Shown piece by piece: positions 35,401-43,800 of a stretch of 64,000 nucleotides of DNA (position 1 is its first letter; each line of letters starts with the position of its first letter). The notes under the pieces were generated by a model, which saw only the letters and a program-made list of their open reading frames with translations, was not told where the DNA came from and did no database searches. The DNA comes from Chitinophaga niabensis. Lineage in GTDB: Bacteria > Bacteroidota > Bacteroidia > Chitinophagales > Chitinophagaceae. Both the position numbers and the translations under genes were made by a program. The DNA is taken from NCBI RefSeq assembly GCF_039545795.1, contig NZ_CP154260.1, positions 3,539,001 to 3,603,000 of the forward strand, given 5' to 3'.

Positions 35401-35574
35401 GCCGTTCTCAGTACCGAGCCAGATATACCCCAGATCATCCTGCGTGATACAGAAAACGTTGTTATCGGATAATCCCTGTTGTACCGTATACCGTTCAAAA
35501 GAAGAGGCCTGTAGCTGAGCATGGGCTACACAACCATACAATATAAGGCAGGAGGTGAGGAACTGTTTTTTCAT
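32425..35574 (-). CDS. LytS-type sensor histidine kinase with periplasmic propeller and Y_Y_Y domain
   Basis: The 1049-aa protein has a signal peptide (about 1-19) and a long periplasmic part with repeated two-component-propeller motifs (DDLGYIWLGTENGLNRFDG, KEERLWVGTSNGL, DNRGSLWLHSFENGL). A Y_Y_Y domain follows (about 700-760, SPGKYNLYIKALDRN). A membrane helix (WWFITLSMLLLVAAVLSLL) sits near 780. The cytoplasmic His_kinase domain has the phospho-His in MNPHFIFNCLNSI and the N box LIQPLAENAIWHGL. Such sensors often detect polysaccharide fragments or envelope signals. It is co-transcribed with the LytTR regulator and divergent from the ESPFL cassette. Confidence 0.93.
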   Translation of the reverse strand: MKKQFLTSCLILYGCVAHAQLQASSFERYTVQQGLSDNNVFCITQDDLGYIWLGTENGLNRFDGNIFQSFYHDTSSYSIPGNHVLELKRTGLHEILVLTQKGLQQVNTTTLARRNYLLPDTERNPANPNRLTDVLKLKNGAFAISTTVGFYVMHANGSMAYAYNRLRSGYSGQEMVNYGRNIFLLPDHNALLFTKDEGVSLYIPATNTFVRYRTALPAEWSAFYPPGEDWIARYQMDSVRFMLVHSRQRSFTYYNAATGRAKVTAMPAVIHDDLSEDSRIFPFGRNRFAITSGGSGYYTFKLNEQTGEVTFDENRSLKGYKCNYLFMDKEERLWVGTSNGLLYEKKEQPLFTSYLLNDYAAEGYSYFCYLTRYKDRLYLAKAARQPHITVVDTATMKVIKKVRLPGYHINYDENPSIQCYYPDTLWIGTNDGVAWLDTKNYHSGKVALPEPLQHGRVALNPVMENGDTWMLRPWGGVVAKYNIHTRQFTCYTNTTNPELPFERPKQVVYDAYGDAWLSGYGLARWNYKTNRFDTLMNRYNGLNKDEDNILTITADNRGSLWLHSFENGLQEYRIREKRFVSHSLLDGVSFNALVNLSNKEVAGKIWFSTPSNQIGNINLQTGSSNIYGTKDGIPEGRPSARYIFYDEAADQCYALLAKYLIRFRPSAEPVVQNNNNILIEQVTAPNALVHYPRDTVTFPYKQNNLSIRFTLINYNNTSSYHFYYRLNESTSWVPLRNLRTINMTSLSPGKYNLYIKALDRNQDEKTKQLLIIIHPPFWNTWWFITLSMLLLVAAVLSLLKWRELVLGRAAAVKFDAQAKQNEEMKGRLQLELELAVLNQQLTEMEMKALHAQMNPHFIFNCLNSIVGMIIYQQNDDASRYLNKFAQLIRENLDHSKRAFITLQQNINYLHNYLKMEQIRFTNFEYEMKVDTLLDTEEIMIAPMLIQPLAENAIWHGLQAIEEKKQLKISFSKEADYLVCEIEDNGVGINKTKDHNSTTKHLSMGIENIQKRILLLRQKYNTDCVITFTDKGDRHTDETGTIVTLTWKII

Positions 35575-35591
35575 GGGGTTACGAAAGCTCC

Positions 35592-35633
35592 TGTAAAGCT
35601 ACAATAAATATAAATTCCTGAAAACCCTTTACA
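35592..35633. promoter_or_regulatory. Spaced inverted repeat between the kinase and the ESPFL cassette
   Basis: TGTAAAG (35592-35598) and its reverse complement CTTTACA (35627-35633) face each other across 28 bp in the divergent intergenic region. A binding site for the LytTR protein or another regulator is conceivable but weakly supported. Confidence 0.25.
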
Positions 35634-35755
35634 AGAAGATATTTACCGGTATCAGCCAAAACCTGCCTTTCCCGGTTTTGCATTATAAGAAACGAAAATT
35701 AGCAAATACTTTCGATGCTGAAGAACAGATACTGGTAACCCCAAAAAAGAATTTT

Positions 35756-38164
35756 ATGGAATCGCCTTTCCTGCATTTCCCCAATCTCGAAAGAGAGGTG
35801 AATGCTGAACCACTTCCCGTTGTAAAGGAAACCTACACGGAAAGCCCCTTTCTCAATGTCAATAAGCTATATGGCAAACCCCAGGGCTTTGATAAAAAAG
35901 CCGAAGCTTATGTGACCATTATGAACGAACTCCACGATGATGAGTTTAATGAGCAGATGGAGGATCTGCTGAATGAGATGAAAGACTTCCGTGAGAAATA
36001 TAATTCACGGGATGGCTACATGAACAATGAAGTATATACCCGCCAGCTTACCCAAAGCTATTACCAGCCCATGATACGGGAGATGAACAGTTATTTCGAC
36101 AAGGTGGTGCAATATGGTCATGAAGTGGATAATAACCTTCGCACCGTTACAGATCTTGAAACACTGTTCTCCGATCATGAGTTTTCCGGAACCGACCTCA
36201 CAGATGTGCAGGAACAATTCCTGGGTGGTCTTAAAAAGGCCTTTAAAAAAGTAGTGGGTGTGGCAAAAAAAGTAGGCAAAGGTGCTATCGCTGCAGGTAA
36301 GTTTGTAGCGAAAGCAGCACTGGGGCCTATCCTCAGCCGGATCACAGGTATCTTTAAAAAGTTCCTGGCCGGCGTACTCAAAGATGGTATTAATCTGCTG
36401 CCCGGAAAATACAGGACCCTTGCGCAATCACTGGCAGGCAAATTACTGCCTGCCAGCATGCGCCCTCAGCCAGCACCTGTTGCTCCTGTAACTCCTGTTG
36501 CACCGGAACCGGATTCCACCCGGGATATCGCAGAAGATATCCAGGATGGCCTGAATGCTGCCACGGCCCAGGTACTGACAGCAGAAAATGAAATGGAATG
36601 GCAACTGATGGAAGCGGAACTGGAGCAATCCCTGGATGAAGCTCCGGAGGAAAACACGGAAGTGCTTTCTGTCGCCAGGCAACGTTTCGTACAACAGTTG
36701 AATGAACTGGAAGATGGCGATAATCCGCAACCGGCAGTTGAACAGTTTGCCCCCATCGTTACCACTGCGCTGAGATTTGCGCTACCGCTGCTCGGCAAAG
36801 AAAGAGTGAAAAGCTGGCTCACTTCCCTCATCAGTAAATTAATCACCCCCTTTATTGGAAAAGACAATTCCCAGATGCTTTCCCGTTTAATGGTAGACAA
36901 AGGGTTTACCATGCTGAACCTGGAAACTGCGGAAGGGAATGCGGGCACTACTGCCATTGCGGAAGTAGTAGAGAACACCATACGGCAGGTACCGGAGTTT
37001 CCTTCATATGTGCTGGAAGACAGGCAGCTTTTTGAACGTTACATTGTGCAGGCTTTTGAAAAGTCTGCCGCCGCCTACCTGCCGGATGTTCTTCCCGAAA
37101 AAGCCTACGATGCCCAGCCGGAGCTGCGGGAATCCAACGAAAGATCTGTTGTCTGGAAAAATGAACCTCCTTCCGCCGAAGAAGCAGCACCCGGATACAA
37201 GGTGCTGAATGAAGTGATCGAAACGGAGATCACGCCCTATATTGCCAACGAGATCAAAACCTTCGGAGGTATTCCATTATCGGTTTTCCTGCGGGACAAA
37301 CTGGGCATCTCCGTTAATTCCAGCATACCGGTGAAAGTACATCTCTTTGAATCTTCTCCCCGGAATGATCTCTTCCAGATCGCAAAAAAAGCAAAACGGA
37401 TACGTGGCTTAGGCAATGCATCCAGAAGTGCCTGGATGCAATTGCACCCGCTTACTTCTGTAGCTGCTGGTTTGCTCATGCGTGAGCCCGGTCTGGGTTG
37501 CAGAAGGGGTAAAGAGAACTGCCTCGGCAAAAGGAAGAGTGCGCAGGGGCACCGTTACTATTATCTTGAAATAGATGGTGCCCGCCCGCAATATTTTCAG
37601 CCTGCAAAAGGCAAACAGGTATTGAGAAAACATACTTCCCTCAAAGCCCGCCTGAACTTTGTAACGGGCGAGATCAATATGCAGCTCTTCCTCAGTGAAA
37701 GTGATGCACAGGCGGTGGCTGCCTGCTTAAGGAAAAAGAACCAGTCTGAAGCCGCACACATTATGGTGATGATGGCTTTCAAAGAAGGTTTGAAAAATAT
37801 ATTCAGCTACGGCAAGTTCGATTATTTAAAGATCGTTCACCAGCATGTAGTGCCGGGCAGTCATTCCGGTATGGCCATAGATAAAGTGCCGCCAATGATC
37901 ACCCGTTCCTTCAGCAATGCTTTAAGCAACTGGACGGGCAAAGCGATGATCGGTTTCCTGCGGGACCATGCGGACAAATTAATACAGGCAGCAGAAGACA
38001 ATTCAGATGGCCTGAGCCTTCGCATCAGCTTCTCCAACCCGCCGGACTTTGATCTCATGAAAGAAATGCTGGCAGGCAATTACGCGGCTGTAAAAGAAGA
38101 CATCTTTAACGAATACCCCAAAGAAAGCAGCATACATGCAAGTCCGGGACATCAGCAGGATTAA
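35756..38164 (+). CDS. Unrecognised ESPFL-motif protein with cationic amphipathic segment
   Basis: From ATG 35756 the product has 802 residues; a TTG at 35678 would add 26. It has no signal peptide. ESPFL occurs at residues 2-6 and again at 29-33. A Lys/Ala/Gly-rich amphipathic stretch at about 155-205 (FLGGLKKAFKKVVGVAKK and onwards to GIFKKFLAGVL) resembles a cationic membrane-active helix. A Pro/Val-rich linker follows (PAPVAPVTPVAPEP). The C-terminal 400 residues look globular and contain a Cys pair (LGCRRGKENC). I know no family for it. It is the first gene of a five-gene plus-strand cassette, overlapping the metallopeptidase gene by 29 bp. A membrane-acting or toxin role is inferred. 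Confidence 0.75.
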   Translation: MESPFLHFPNLEREVNAEPLPVVKETYTESPFLNVNKLYGKPQGFDKKAEAYVTIMNELHDDEFNEQMEDLLNEMKDFREKYNSRDGYMNNEVYTRQLTQSYYQPMIREMNSYFDKVVQYGHEVDNNLRTVTDLETLFSDHEFSGTDLTDVQEQFLGGLKKAFKKVVGVAKKVGKGAIAAGKFVAKAALGPILSRITGIFKKFLAGVLKDGINLLPGKYRTLAQSLAGKLLPASMRPQPAPVAPVTPVAPEPDSTRDIAEDIQDGLNAATAQVLTAENEMEWQLMEAELEQSLDEAPEENTEVLSVARQRFVQQLNELEDGDNPQPAVEQFAPIVTTALRFALPLLGKERVKSWLTSLISKLITPFIGKDNSQMLSRLMVDKGFTMLNLETAEGNAGTTAIAEVVENTIRQVPEFPSYVLEDRQLFERYIVQAFEKSAAAYLPDVLPEKAYDAQPELRESNERSVVWKNEPPSAEEAAPGYKVLNEVIETEITPYIANEIKTFGGIPLSVFLRDKLGISVNSSIPVKVHLFESSPRNDLFQIAKKAKRIRGLGNASRSAWMQLHPLTSVAAGLLMREPGLGCRRGKENCLGKRKSAQGHRYYYLEIDGARPQYFQPAKGKQVLRKHTSLKARLNFVTGEINMQLFLSESDAQAVAACLRKKNQSEAAHIMVMMAFKEGLKNIFSYGKFDYLKIVHQHVVPGSHSGMAIDKVPPMITRSFSNALSNWTGKAMIGFLRDHADKLIQAAEDNSDGLSLRISFSNPPDFDLMKEMLAGNYAAVKEDIFNEYPKESSIHASPGHQQD

Positions 38165-39377
38165 GTATGAACCGCTGCTGGTGCAGGCCAATCACTGGCT
38201 GGCAGCAGCAAAGCGGCTGGAAGATATGGATGCCCTTGCCAGTGAACTGGCGTGGAAAAGCCTGGAGCAATATGTGCATCCGCATCTCCGGCAGCATCTT
38301 TCCATCTGCGTTAAAAAGCTGGTGAACAAAGGTGAGGCCATGCAGCAAAGGCTACAAAATGGTACTGCTACCGAATTCGAAATAGAACGGTTCAAAAGGA
38401 GTTACCTGCAGGTGGAAACACTGATGGACTTTTATGCAGATGCATTGGCCACACGCACCAATCCAGCCGTCACAGCTACTTTAAAAGCCTGTGATTATAT
38501 AGCGGAACACAGTATGAGGATGTTGCTGGAGCCATTGGGCCATACAACACCTGCAGTGATCACTTATATCGACAAAGGTATGGGTGCCTCCATTCTCAAA
38601 GCAGGGCTTCGCCTCTGGGATGATTCGGAAAACCCCGCCGCTGCCATCAAGATCGTACGGCATAACCTGTTAAGGCCCACAGCACTGATACATGAAGCCG
38701 GGCACCAGGTGGCACATATAACAGGATGGAATGAACAACTGGCAGCAGCATTGCGCCATGCACTTTTAAAACATGGCGCTGAATTAGCAGACAGCTGGGC
38801 AGCCTGGTCGTCTGAAATAGCGGCGGACATTTTTGCTTTTGTGCATACCGGCTTTGCTTCTGTAGCAGCATTACATGATGTGGTGGATGGCCCTTCGCGG
38901 GGTGTACTGCATTATTCCTCCGGCGACCCGCATCCCATCAGTTACCTGCGTGTACTGGTAGGTACGGAATGTTGCAAACATTGTTTCGGAAACGGGGTAT
39001 GGGATCATATGCGCCGTAACTGGATGCGCAGGCATCCACTGGAAAATGCAAGGCCTGCAACGGCTAAACTGATCCGCGCTTCGCTTCCTTTGTTACCGGA
39101 GATCGTAAAGGTGTTACTGGATTATCCCCTGCGCGCTTTCCGCAACAAAAGCATCCGGCAGCAGATTGATGTGAACGCCGTTCATCCTGCCAGTCTGCAA
39201 AGCACAGCAGACCTGTATGGTACTTCTTTTTATACTTCCGCTCCCCTGCTGCTGAAAGCACCATTGCTCAGGCTTGCCTGGAATGGTTACCAGCTGATAG
39301 CAGCACCGGAACAGGCGGAACGTTTCCAGGATCAGCAAAGATCATGGATGCAACTTTTAGGAAACTCAATTAAATAA
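38136..39377 (+). CDS. Putative HExxH zinc metallopeptidase in the ESPFL cassette
   Basis: The 413-aa protein has an HEAGH motif (residues 186-190) and, 36 residues later, SSEIAAD (Glu227, Asp231), a gluzincin-like third-ligand pattern. Helices around the motif are consistent with a metallopeptidase core. No signal peptide or membrane helix is apparent. The ATG at 38136 lies inside the upstream gene's end, indicating co-translation. It might process the ESPFL proteins or act as an effector itself; neither can be shown here. I cannot assign a peptidase family. Confidence 0.7.
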   Translation: MQVRDISRIKYEPLLVQANHWLAAAKRLEDMDALASELAWKSLEQYVHPHLRQHLSICVKKLVNKGEAMQQRLQNGTATEFEIERFKRSYLQVETLMDFYADALATRTNPAVTATLKACDYIAEHSMRMLLEPLGHTTPAVITYIDKGMGASILKAGLRLWDDSENPAAAIKIVRHNLLRPTALIHEAGHQVAHITGWNEQLAAALRHALLKHGAELADSWAAWSSEIAADIFAFVHTGFASVAALHDVVDGPSRGVLHYSSGDPHPISYLRVLVGTECCKHCFGNGVWDHMRRNWMRRHPLENARPATAKLIRASLPLLPEIVKVLLDYPLRAFRNKSIRQQIDVNAVHPASLQSTADLYGTSFYTSAPLLLKAPLLRLAWNGYQLIAAPEQAERFQDQQRSWMQLLGNSIK

Positions 39378-39394
39378 CGCTAACAATTACTACA

Positions 39395-39598
39395 ATGGCA
39401 AAAGAAAAACTCACCTCCACCGGTGTTCCTGAATCCTCAGAAAGCAATAACGGCGGCCGCCAGAAGATCATCGTACCTCCTCCCACCGTACTGCAGCAAT
39501 TTGAGATCTACCGCAAGCTCCTCAGGGGAGATGTGAACTTTCAATGGTTCTTCTCTAACCTTGAGCTCAGGAAATGTAACCCCATCATTATAGAATAA
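39395..39598 (+). CDS. Small protein of unknown function in the ESPFL cassette
   Basis: The 67-residue protein starts with a polar, disordered region (KLTSTGVPESSESNNGG) followed by a compact hydrophobic half (PTVLQQFEIYRKLLRGDVNFQWFFSNLELRK). It fits exactly between two cassette genes, 17 bp after one and 34 bp before the other. It has no signal peptide. It could be a chaperone, adaptor or immunity protein; I do not recognise it. Confidence 0.6.
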   Translation: MAKEKLTSTGVPESSESNNGGRQKIIVPPPTVLQQFEIYRKLLRGDVNFQWFFSNLELRKCNPIIIE

Positions 39599-39632
39599 AA
39601 TAGTCTTTCCATAACCCCTCAAAGTAACTACC

Positions 39633-40823
39633 ATGTTCAGAAGAATAGTTTCAAACGGTAACTCTTTCCAGGATACGTTAGCCAACGATCCTTCCCCGGA
39701 ATACATTGAAAGTGCCAACAGGCTTTTTCAATTACACCCTACTGAATTACATGCACTGCTGGAATCCGCCTGGTCTTTCCGGGTAAAGGAAAACAGGCAG
39801 CCCGGCCACCCCGGCAATAAAACAACACTGCGCGGCCTGCCGGATGATCTGATAGGATTGTTCGACAATAACTGGCAGAACGGTACCACCTTTGTTACAC
39901 AGGTGGGTGTAGGCAATCCCTGCACAGGTCACTCTTTATGGGACCACCTTATTTATGCATACGTAATTGAATCTACCCAGGTATATAAAGTCTTCCAAAA
40001 ACTAATTGAGAATTATGCGAAGGGAGATTTTGAGATCAATCTTCAGCCGGCTGTATTGCAATGGCTGCATAACACAGAAACATTGTGGTTTGCAGACCCG
40101 CCGGTGCTCTCTTCTTTCAACTTTGTCAGCAAGGCCCGTCCGGATATTATGCTCACACGCCTGGGCTCTTATTACCGTTTCTTTGGCTTCTCCTTACCGG
40201 GAGATGAACAACCTTATTACAAAGCAAAATCCGCCCACCTCAACTACCGCCGTTCCTTTGAAAGGTTTGCAGAAGAGATCTGGATAGGTATTGAGAACGA
40301 AGCGAACGTTACCGGCAGAAGGCCTATCGATGATGCCGCCATTGCCTTCAGTGCGTACGAAATGCAAAAGAACTTCCTCTCCCAGCGTAATAACGGAGAC
40401 ATCACCAAACAGGAATTCTTCTTTGTGTCTATGATGGCCTGGTTCCACCTTTCCCTGGAATACAACAGCCCCATTGTTCAGGCATTTGGTATCAATGAAC
40501 AAAGCCCTGCACAGCGGCTCTTTGCATTGGCCAATATCGTTGGCGTACCTGCCAACGGGCTCAGCGAAAACCTCTTCAGGCTGGGAGACAACATGAGCCT
40601 CCTGCTCACACTCATTGAAACAGGTATATTCAATGATGAGCTAAACGTTCCTGCCTTGTATGAAGATAATTCCCCGCTTGCCAACATGATGAAGCAGATC
40701 ATCTTTAACTACTCTCATGTTTCCGGCAATAACCTCAAAGCAAGGGCTGTTAAAACATACGACAGTATGCCGCTGCAGAAAGGGAATGGTATCCTCACAA
40801 ACGGCCAGGCAGTTCATTCCTGA
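39633..40823 (+). CDS. Hypothetical protein in the ESPFL cassette
   Basis: The 396-residue protein has no signal peptide and no membrane helix. It is mostly helical, with aromatic-rich segments (TGHSLWDHLIYAYVIES, KQEFFFVSMMAWFHLSLEYN). It has no catalytic motif I recognise and no ESPFL motif. Its position between the small protein and the 1157-aa protein suggests it works with them. Confidence 0.7.
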   Translation: MFRRIVSNGNSFQDTLANDPSPEYIESANRLFQLHPTELHALLESAWSFRVKENRQPGHPGNKTTLRGLPDDLIGLFDNNWQNGTTFVTQVGVGNPCTGHSLWDHLIYAYVIESTQVYKVFQKLIENYAKGDFEINLQPAVLQWLHNTETLWFADPPVLSSFNFVSKARPDIMLTRLGSYYRFFGFSLPGDEQPYYKAKSAHLNYRRSFERFAEEIWIGIENEANVTGRRPIDDAAIAFSAYEMQKNFLSQRNNGDITKQEFFFVSMMAWFHLSLEYNSPIVQAFGINEQSPAQRLFALANIVGVPANGLSENLFRLGDNMSLLLTLIETGIFNDELNVPALYEDNSPLANMMKQIIFNYSHVSGNNLKARAVKTYDSMPLQKGNGILTNGQAVHS

Positions 40824-40859
40824 TAACCATCATTTTTCATCGCTATTAAATTCATATTT

Positions 40860-43800
40860 ATGGACAACCATAAATGGGAAGGGTCTATCCTGGATAACCA
40901 GGAAGACTTCTCCCCCTTCCATAGATTCCGGAAACCACGGAGGGTTTGGTTCAGAAGAGAAGACGGTACGGAAATGGAACTGGAATCTCCCTTCCTTTTC
41001 CCAGTGTTGGCACAGGAGGAAGAAAGATTTGAGTTTGACACACCCAAAACACCGGTAACGCTTCCCGCCATACCGTCCGCCATTGTGGAAACATGGGGGA
41101 ATGAAACCACCATGCTGGAACACATTAAAAAGCTGGCCCTTTCCGCTTTGCCCGATCTGGCCAAAAAGCCTACTGCTAAATGGACAGCTGCTGATAAAAA
41201 AGAACTGAAATCTGTATCTACTGCTATCCGTAAAAAGTTAGTGGCGGCCAGGCATCAGCTTTATAAAAAAGGACCGCTGCCTGCTATTGGTACAATAAAG
41301 ATCCCCTACGGCTTCAAAGCATTGAGGAGAGGATTGAGAACGGATACTGCCGTTCTCCCCTGCCCGCGTGTGGATACTGTACTGGCAGACCTGCATAATA
41401 AAGGCCTGATCAATATCACGCAGGACCAGCTGGATGTTTTTCAAAGGATGGCCAATGTAGAAACCAGCGGCATGATCACTACGCTTAACAGCTGGGACTC
41501 TGCAGTTGTGAGTATCGGTTTCTTCCAGCTAACACTGCATACCGGCAAACTGCAAAGGTGGATCAAACTCGCACCCGCTGCTTTTAAACGTTATGGTATA
41601 GAACTGCACGCCAGTAATGTTTACACTTTCGATCCAACGGAAAAACATCCGGCCATCGGGAATGTAGCGAATAAAGACAGGGCACAGCTGCGCTTTCATG
41701 GATGGGCTGAGAGATTCCATTATGCCGGGCTGGACCAGGATGTGATCATTGCACAGGTAACGTTTGGTATCAAATACCTGGAAGAGCAAAAGAAAGGCCT
41801 GAAAAACAGGTTGAAGGCCACTTTCAAACAAAAGACCACTGACCTCTACGACCGGTTCATCAATGATCATTATAATAAGAGTGCATATATCCGTGGACTC
41901 TTCCAGGAGAGTTTCAATAACAATCCTGCCAAAGCCACCAGAGCCGTTTATAAAGCCATGACCACACCTGATAAGGCGGACTGGCTGGAGGGCTACAAGA
42001 ACATGCTCATTGCAGAAGATCTGAAATCCATTGTCACCAAAACCAGCACCGGTACCAGCATTGTGCTGAAGAAAACGCAGCCGGAGCTGGGGGACGGGGC
42101 CTACAGTGAATATGAGGATGCGTATGATGAGCATGAGGGTACACATGATGATGAGATGACGTATGAAGCTGCATATGATGAAGGAGAAGCAGATGATGAA
42201 GAGGAAACGAATGACGATATGGAATCTGAAGATGCATCCGGCGAAGGGGAAGCAGATGATGAATACGATCAGGAGGAAATGGAAGATAACGAATCTGAAG
42301 ACCTTTCTGATGAGATGGAATACGATGAAGAGGAATCTGAAGACCTCTCCGATGAAATGGAATATGATGAAGAGGAATCTGAAGATCTTTCTGATGAAAT
42401 GGAATATGATGAAGAAGAGGAAGCGGCGTATGATGAGCAGGAATATGATGATGAAATGGAAGAGGACGAATCCGAAGATATCTCTGAAGAAGCGGAATAC
42501 GATGAAAAGGAGGAAGATGAATATGAAGAACTTGAAGAGGACATCGCAGCAGAATACGAAACAAACCCTCCTGCCGGCACTACCGACTACCTCAAAGTAA
42601 GCGCTATCAGAGGCTTAAGACTGCGCACGGGTATGTTCATTCCTCCTTCCTGCACCCCTTCTTCAAAGATTGATATCGTTGTGTACTTACATGGTCTCTT
42701 TGGCCAGGGAAGCCAGCAAAACGGCATGGAACTATACTGGCAGAAATACTCAAAGATCAGGGACCACTTCAGCAGCAGTAATAAAAATGCCATCCTGCTC
42801 GCGCCTTCCCTGAGTACCAACCCACAGGTGGAAACTATCTTCAGGGCACAATACGGCTTTGATAAATTTATCGCGGCCTGTTTTAAAGCCATGAAAGCAG
42901 CCAAACATATACCTGAAGATGCAGAACCCGGCAGGATCATTGTTGCTGCACATTCCGCCGGCGGAAGCCCCATGAGCGACATCCTCAATTACAGGAACAA
43001 GCTGCATGCCCGGATAGTGGAATGCTGGGGATTTGATTGCCTCTATGGATACAACTTTGAAACCTGGCTGAAAAAAGACCGGAATAAAAACAAACTCTAT
43101 CATTATTACGCCTTCAACAGCAAAGGGAAAAAAACCGGCCCGGCCATCAATGGCGATACTTTAGCAAAACGTCATTCCAACATACAGAACATTGCACCGG
43201 CAAAAGGCATACAGCATCAGGGAGTTATTGCTTATGCATGGAAAAACGAGATCAACAACCGCCCATGGTTTGAGCCTGTTACTTCAAAAGAGCTGGATGA
43301 CTACGAAATGCCATCACGCACCAAAACAATCACACCCATCGTTTTAACAAGGAACCTTCGTGAAATGATTCCGGCCAGCGACAAAAAAAAGCACGCACAG
43401 ATCAAAGAAGCGCCGGCAGATTACCTGAAAGCTATTATTGAGGATGCAGATCCCAGCTTTAAAGTAGGTGCATGGTATAAAAATTTCACGAGCTTCACCT
43501 TCCTGGGCAGGAAACTGAGCGAGGGAACTTATATCCATATGGAAATGGCTATCCTGCTGCAAAAGATCGAAGATTATTTCATGAAGGCTAAAAACACCAC
43601 CAATGCCAAACTGGCCGGTGATGCCTTAGGGATGACCAAACCTCCGGAAGCAATTCCCGGTCACCGCCTTACCTCTTCCACGGCAGTATATTCCTATCAC
43701 ATGTTTGGCCTGGGTGTGGACGTTGATTATACCCGTAATCCCATGATACAGGCCCGCGGTGCTTTTGATGCATTCATGAGAAGAGTGGGCTGGCTCACTG

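Noticed and set aside
42034-42564. Minus-strand frame encoding His/Pro/Leu repeats
   Set aside because: It is the antisense of the acidic repeat region; its repeats follow from the sense-strand repeats.
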